In this document: piece by piece, positions 44,231-46,382 of the stretch
Layout: the number at the start of each line of letters is the position of its first letter
How positions within the stretch are numbered: position 1 is the first letter of the stretch
Assembly: GCF_010548525.1 (NCBI RefSeq)
Contig: NZ_JAAGMG010000846.1
Location: 1-46,382, forward strand
Direction: 5' to 3'
Length of the DNA: 46,382 nt
Source: Streptomyces sp. SID14478
Lineage (GTDB): Bacteria; Actinomycetota; Actinomycetes; Streptomycetales; Streptomycetaceae
The notes under the pieces: model-generated
What the model saw: only the letters and a program-made list of their open reading frames with translations
Told to the model about the DNA's origin: nothing
Databases searched by the model: none
Position numbers and translations under genes: made by a program

Positions 44231-44845
44231 CCCCCGTGCCAGTTTCACCCTGTGCTGTTCCGCGCGTGCGAGCAGCCGGGCTGGGCGAGCAGCACGACCG
44301 GCAAAGGCAGCGTCGGCCAACGCGGTCAGGCGGGCCGGGGCGTCGGTGTTCTTGGCGCGGTGCATGGTCACCAGCAGGAATGGCTCTCCGGCCCGGGTTT
44401 CGTCCGGCAGTGCGGCTTCAACCGCGCGGCCAGCCAGGGCCTCGTCATGCATGCGCAGGCAGATGTCGACCATCACATCCCCGACCAACTTCGAGCGCTC
44501 CGCGAGCCCCTCGGCCGCCAGATGCCGCATCGCCTGCGGGGCGGTACGAGCAGCAGGTCGGCCTCATGGTCGGTCAGGATCCGGTGGTGCTCTTCGAGCA
44601 TGCGCCGGTTGCAAGAGCCCCGCCTCTGCCTCCAGATGTGCGGCCGGCAGATGCAACATCACCGCGCTGAGGCCCGCGGCGAGGGTGGAGATAGTGTCGC
44701 CGTAGACCACTATCCTTAGTGGACGCTCGTGCTGTAGGACCGAGTCGAGTGCGCTCAGAGCGGGCCCGGTCTGCGCCGGGGCTGCCGGATCAGATACCGA
44801 GATGCACGTCGTGGCAGGGATCTGCAGTCCGCTGAAGTACACGCT
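44231..44845 (-). pseudogene. WecB-type UDP-GlcNAc 2-epimerase remnant
   Basis: Reading from 44842: SDPAAPAQTGPALSALDSVL, then RIVVYGDTISTLAAGLSAVM and LHLPAAHLEAEAGL. After about 44620 another frame continues NRRMLEEHHRILTDHEADLL, and after about 44535 a third reads AMRHLAAEGLAERSKLVGDV, then MHRAKNTDAPARLTALAD. The order matches non-hydrolysing WecB enzymes (GDTxSTLAG, EExxRxLTDH, GDVxxD, HRxEN). The first about 60 residues and the C-terminal part are missing, with at least two frameshifts. Confidence 0.75.
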
Positions 44846-44988
44846 CCCGCCACCGACCGCGAGCCGCCCGTGGCCGCAGGGAACCGACTAGGCGGCTGTG
44901 TCATCTCCAGTGGCGGCGCCGGCGGTAGCTGCACTCTGAGTGAGGCTGCCCACGGGCATCAGTCCGGTCCCACCGTCGCGATGGGTGA

Positions 44989-45018
44989 GGTGGGGCAAGC
45001 TACTTGGCCTGCCCCACC
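44989..45018. terminator. Stem-loop in the intergenic region
   Basis: GGTGGGGCA and TGCCCCACC form a perfect 9-bp stem with a 12-base loop. No T-run follows. It could be a terminator or a remnant of a repeat element. Confidence 0.35.
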
Positions 45019-45336
45019 CTCCTGCCACCAGGTGTCGGGGATCCACCTGGAGGAGGCTTTCCCCACCTGGTGCAGCCTGACCGCTTTTCATTACTGACGG
45101 CAGAGCCGCGCCGTGATGAATTGCCGTCAGCGCCCAGTCGGACGCACGGCTTTCGGGCACGAGAGGCTCGCCCCGCACGGCCTTTGCTGCGTTGCTTCTA
45201 CCCGGTGCAGCCGCCAGGCACCTTTCCTGGGGACCGAACGGGTTCTTGTATGTGGGCTGCACGACGGAACTCTTCCGTGTCACCGCTACCAACCATCCCC
45301 CGTGCGGGAGTGGTGATGGTACTGGCGCGGTCGACG

Positions 45337-45352
45337 CCGGAATGAATTCCGG
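45337..45352. promoter_or_regulatory. Short palindrome upstream of the surface protein gene
   Basis: CCGGAA-TGAA-TTCCGG is a perfect 6-bp inverted repeat with a 4-base centre, 44 bases before the start codon. It may be an operator. Confidence 0.35.
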
Positions 45353-45396
45353 AGCAGCAGAGCTTCGGGGGCCGCGTGGGTACGGGAGGTACATTC

Positions 45397-45786
45397 ATGC
45401 GTTCCATACGAGTGCTGACGGGCCTGGCCCTCGCGGGTGCCGCGCTGGTGATGTCCGTGCCGAGCGCGCAGGCGGTGTCGCCGAGCTGCCAGCAGGCACT
45501 CGACGACGCGGAGATCACCCAGCGCAACGCGGACACGGTCAACGCCGACCCGAACACCTCCGCCGCGGACAAGAAGGCCGCCACGGACGAGGCGAACCAG
45601 GCCGCTTCCACCGCGCAGCGGTTCTGCGACTCCACCGACCCGGCCGTACGAGGGTCCGTGCACGCCGGTGAGGGCGGTACGCAGACCGGCACTGACCCGG
45701 CCGCACTGGCCGGCGCGGCAGCACTGCTCGCGGCCGGAGCCGGCGCCGTGTACCTGCGTCGCCGCGACAACGCCGAACAGGAATGA
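45397..45786 (+). CDS. Small secreted protein with a C-terminal anchor, likely sortase partner
   Basis: A 129-residue protein from ATG 45397 with GGGAGGT upstream. The signal peptide MRSIRVLTGLALAGAALVMS ends in a predicted AQA cleavage site. The mature part is acidic and Asn/Thr-rich with two cysteines (PSCQQALD and QRFCDSTD). The C-terminus has TQTGTDPAALAGAAALLAAG and then YLRRRDN, a TG-motif, hydrophobic helix and Arg tail like a sorting signal, although LPXTG or LAXTG is not present. A sortase gene follows after 101 bases. Confidence 0.75.
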   Translation: MRSIRVLTGLALAGAALVMSVPSAQAVSPSCQQALDDAEITQRNADTVNADPNTSAADKKAATDEANQAASTAQRFCDSTDPAVRGSVHAGEGGTQTGTDPAALAGAAALLAAGAGAVYLRRRDNAEQE

Positions 45787-45887
45787 TCGCCACCTGATGG
45801 GCTGACCCGGGCCCCGCTCCTCACATCGTCGAGACCGGTGCGAGAGGGCGGGGCCGCCTGTTCGCCACGGACCGGGAGATCGGCATC

Positions 45888-46382
45888 ATGGCAACCGCCC
45901 CCACACCATCCGCGCCCTCCGCCCGCCGCCGCATGGCGTCGTGGGCCGCCCTCCTCGTACTCGCCGCCTGCATGATCTACCGCATCGCCGACAGCGGCGA
46001 AGACACAGGGACGCCGCCGCGGCCCAGCGCCGCACAGGCGCCCTCGAGCGACAGCGCGCCGGTCCGCGAGGCCGCCTCGTCCGTGGCCTCGCTGCCGGAA
46101 TCGGCACCCGTGCGCATCAAGATCCCCAGCATCAGCGTGGACGCCCCCGTCCAGGGCCTTTCCAGGAACGAGGACGGCGGGCTGAACGCACCCCCTGCCG
46201 ACGACACCAACCTCGCCGGCTGGGACGCCGCAGGCATCCCGCCAGGCAGCACCGGCACCGCCGTGATGGCCGGACACGTCGACACCCGCACCGGCCCCGC
46301 CGTCTTCTACGGCCTCGGCTCACTGAAGAAGGGCGCCACCGTCACCGTCAGCCGACAGGACGGCAGCACGGCCCAGTTCACC
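45888..46382 (+). CDS. Class F sortase, 3' end outside the window
   Basis: 165 residues are visible from ATG 45888 (GGGAG 9 bases upstream). An N-terminal signal anchor (SWAALLVLAACMIYRIADSG) is followed by a Ser/Pro-rich linker and the sortase domain: VRIKIPSISVDAPVQGLSRN, NLAGWDAAGIPPGSTGTAVM and AGHVDTRTGPAVFYGLGSLK. The His of AGHVD is the first catalytic residue; the Cys and Arg lie beyond the edge. It should attach surface proteins to the cell wall, probably the small protein encoded just upstream. Confidence 0.88.
   Translation, partial: MATAPTPSAPSARRRMASWAALLVLAACMIYRIADSGEDTGTPPRPSAAQAPSSDSAPVREAASSVASLPESAPVRIKIPSISVDAPVQGLSRNEDGGLNAPPADDTNLAGWDAAGIPPGSTGTAVMAGHVDTRTGPAVFYGLGSLKKGATVTVSRQDGSTAQFT

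Larger units (their letters stand above)
44846..45396. other. Intergenic region with hairpins
   Basis: About 550 bases with no convincing gene. Inverted repeats occur at 44989-45018 and 45337-45352 (listed separately), and CCAGGTG/CACCTGG arms lie near 45028-45050. Confidence 0.4.

Noticed and set aside
1..46382. tRNA or rRNA genes and an integrase attachment site
   Set aside because: No tRNA-like T-arm or acceptor pattern, rRNA stretch or integrase gene was noticed by eye; a dedicated scan would be decisive.

Overview
The window looks like actinomycete DNA, almost certainly Streptomyces or a close relative. It is very GC-rich, codons mostly end in G or C, GTG starts are common, and genes often overlap by 1-4 bases (ATGA, GTGA, TGATG). 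Many families are typical of Streptomyces: DUF2637, LysM-BTAD proteins, Fic-like TA toxins and class F sortase. No replication gene, integrase, tRNA or rRNA was seen. The sequence is accessory in character (plasmid, integrated element or chromosome arm), but which of these cannot be decided here.

Left third, about 1-20 kb: a transfer/pilus block. A 3' gene fragment, a VirD4/TraG-type coupling ATPase and a replication-relaxation/MobC-like protein overlap end to start. A Hanks-type Ser/Thr kinase faces them. Then comes a tightly packed Tad (Flp pilus) locus: lipoprotein, secreted PKD-like protein, SAF/CpaB, TadZ-like, TadA, TadB, TadC, a small pilin-like protein, two TadE-like proteins, a TadG-like protein and an 1158-residue membrane protein joining LysM and BTAD domains. 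A DUF2637 membrane protein, the family of Streptomyces plasmid spread proteins, closes the block on the minus strand. The order suggests a Tad-type pilus coupled to DNA transfer.

Middle, about 20-32 kb: a membrane pentapeptide-like repeat protein, an array of 8-bp repeats, a HAD phosphatase, a tiny acidic ORF, a GT-C-like membrane glycosyltransferase, a complete IS3-family element whose two usual frames are fused, a secreted protein, two oppositely oriented IS110 remnants, and an ArsR / DHA2 efflux pump / PhzF-like enzyme group.

Right part, about 32-46 kb: gene remnants mixed with small modules. There are two toxin-antitoxin pairs, a 3.2-kb unit bounded by 72-bp inverted repeats that carries a TetR regulator and an NAD-binding reductase behind twin operators, a stand-alone PIN (DUF4935-like) protein, a partly decayed polysaccharide cluster (GT4 glycosyltransferase, glucuronyl C5-epimerase lipoprotein, WecB pseudogene), and at the edge a small surface protein with a class F sortase. 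Several single-base frameshifts (about 32.03, 34.39 and 37.48 kb, plus the IS3 junction at 26.12 kb) are either real decay or sequence errors; long genes elsewhere read cleanly.
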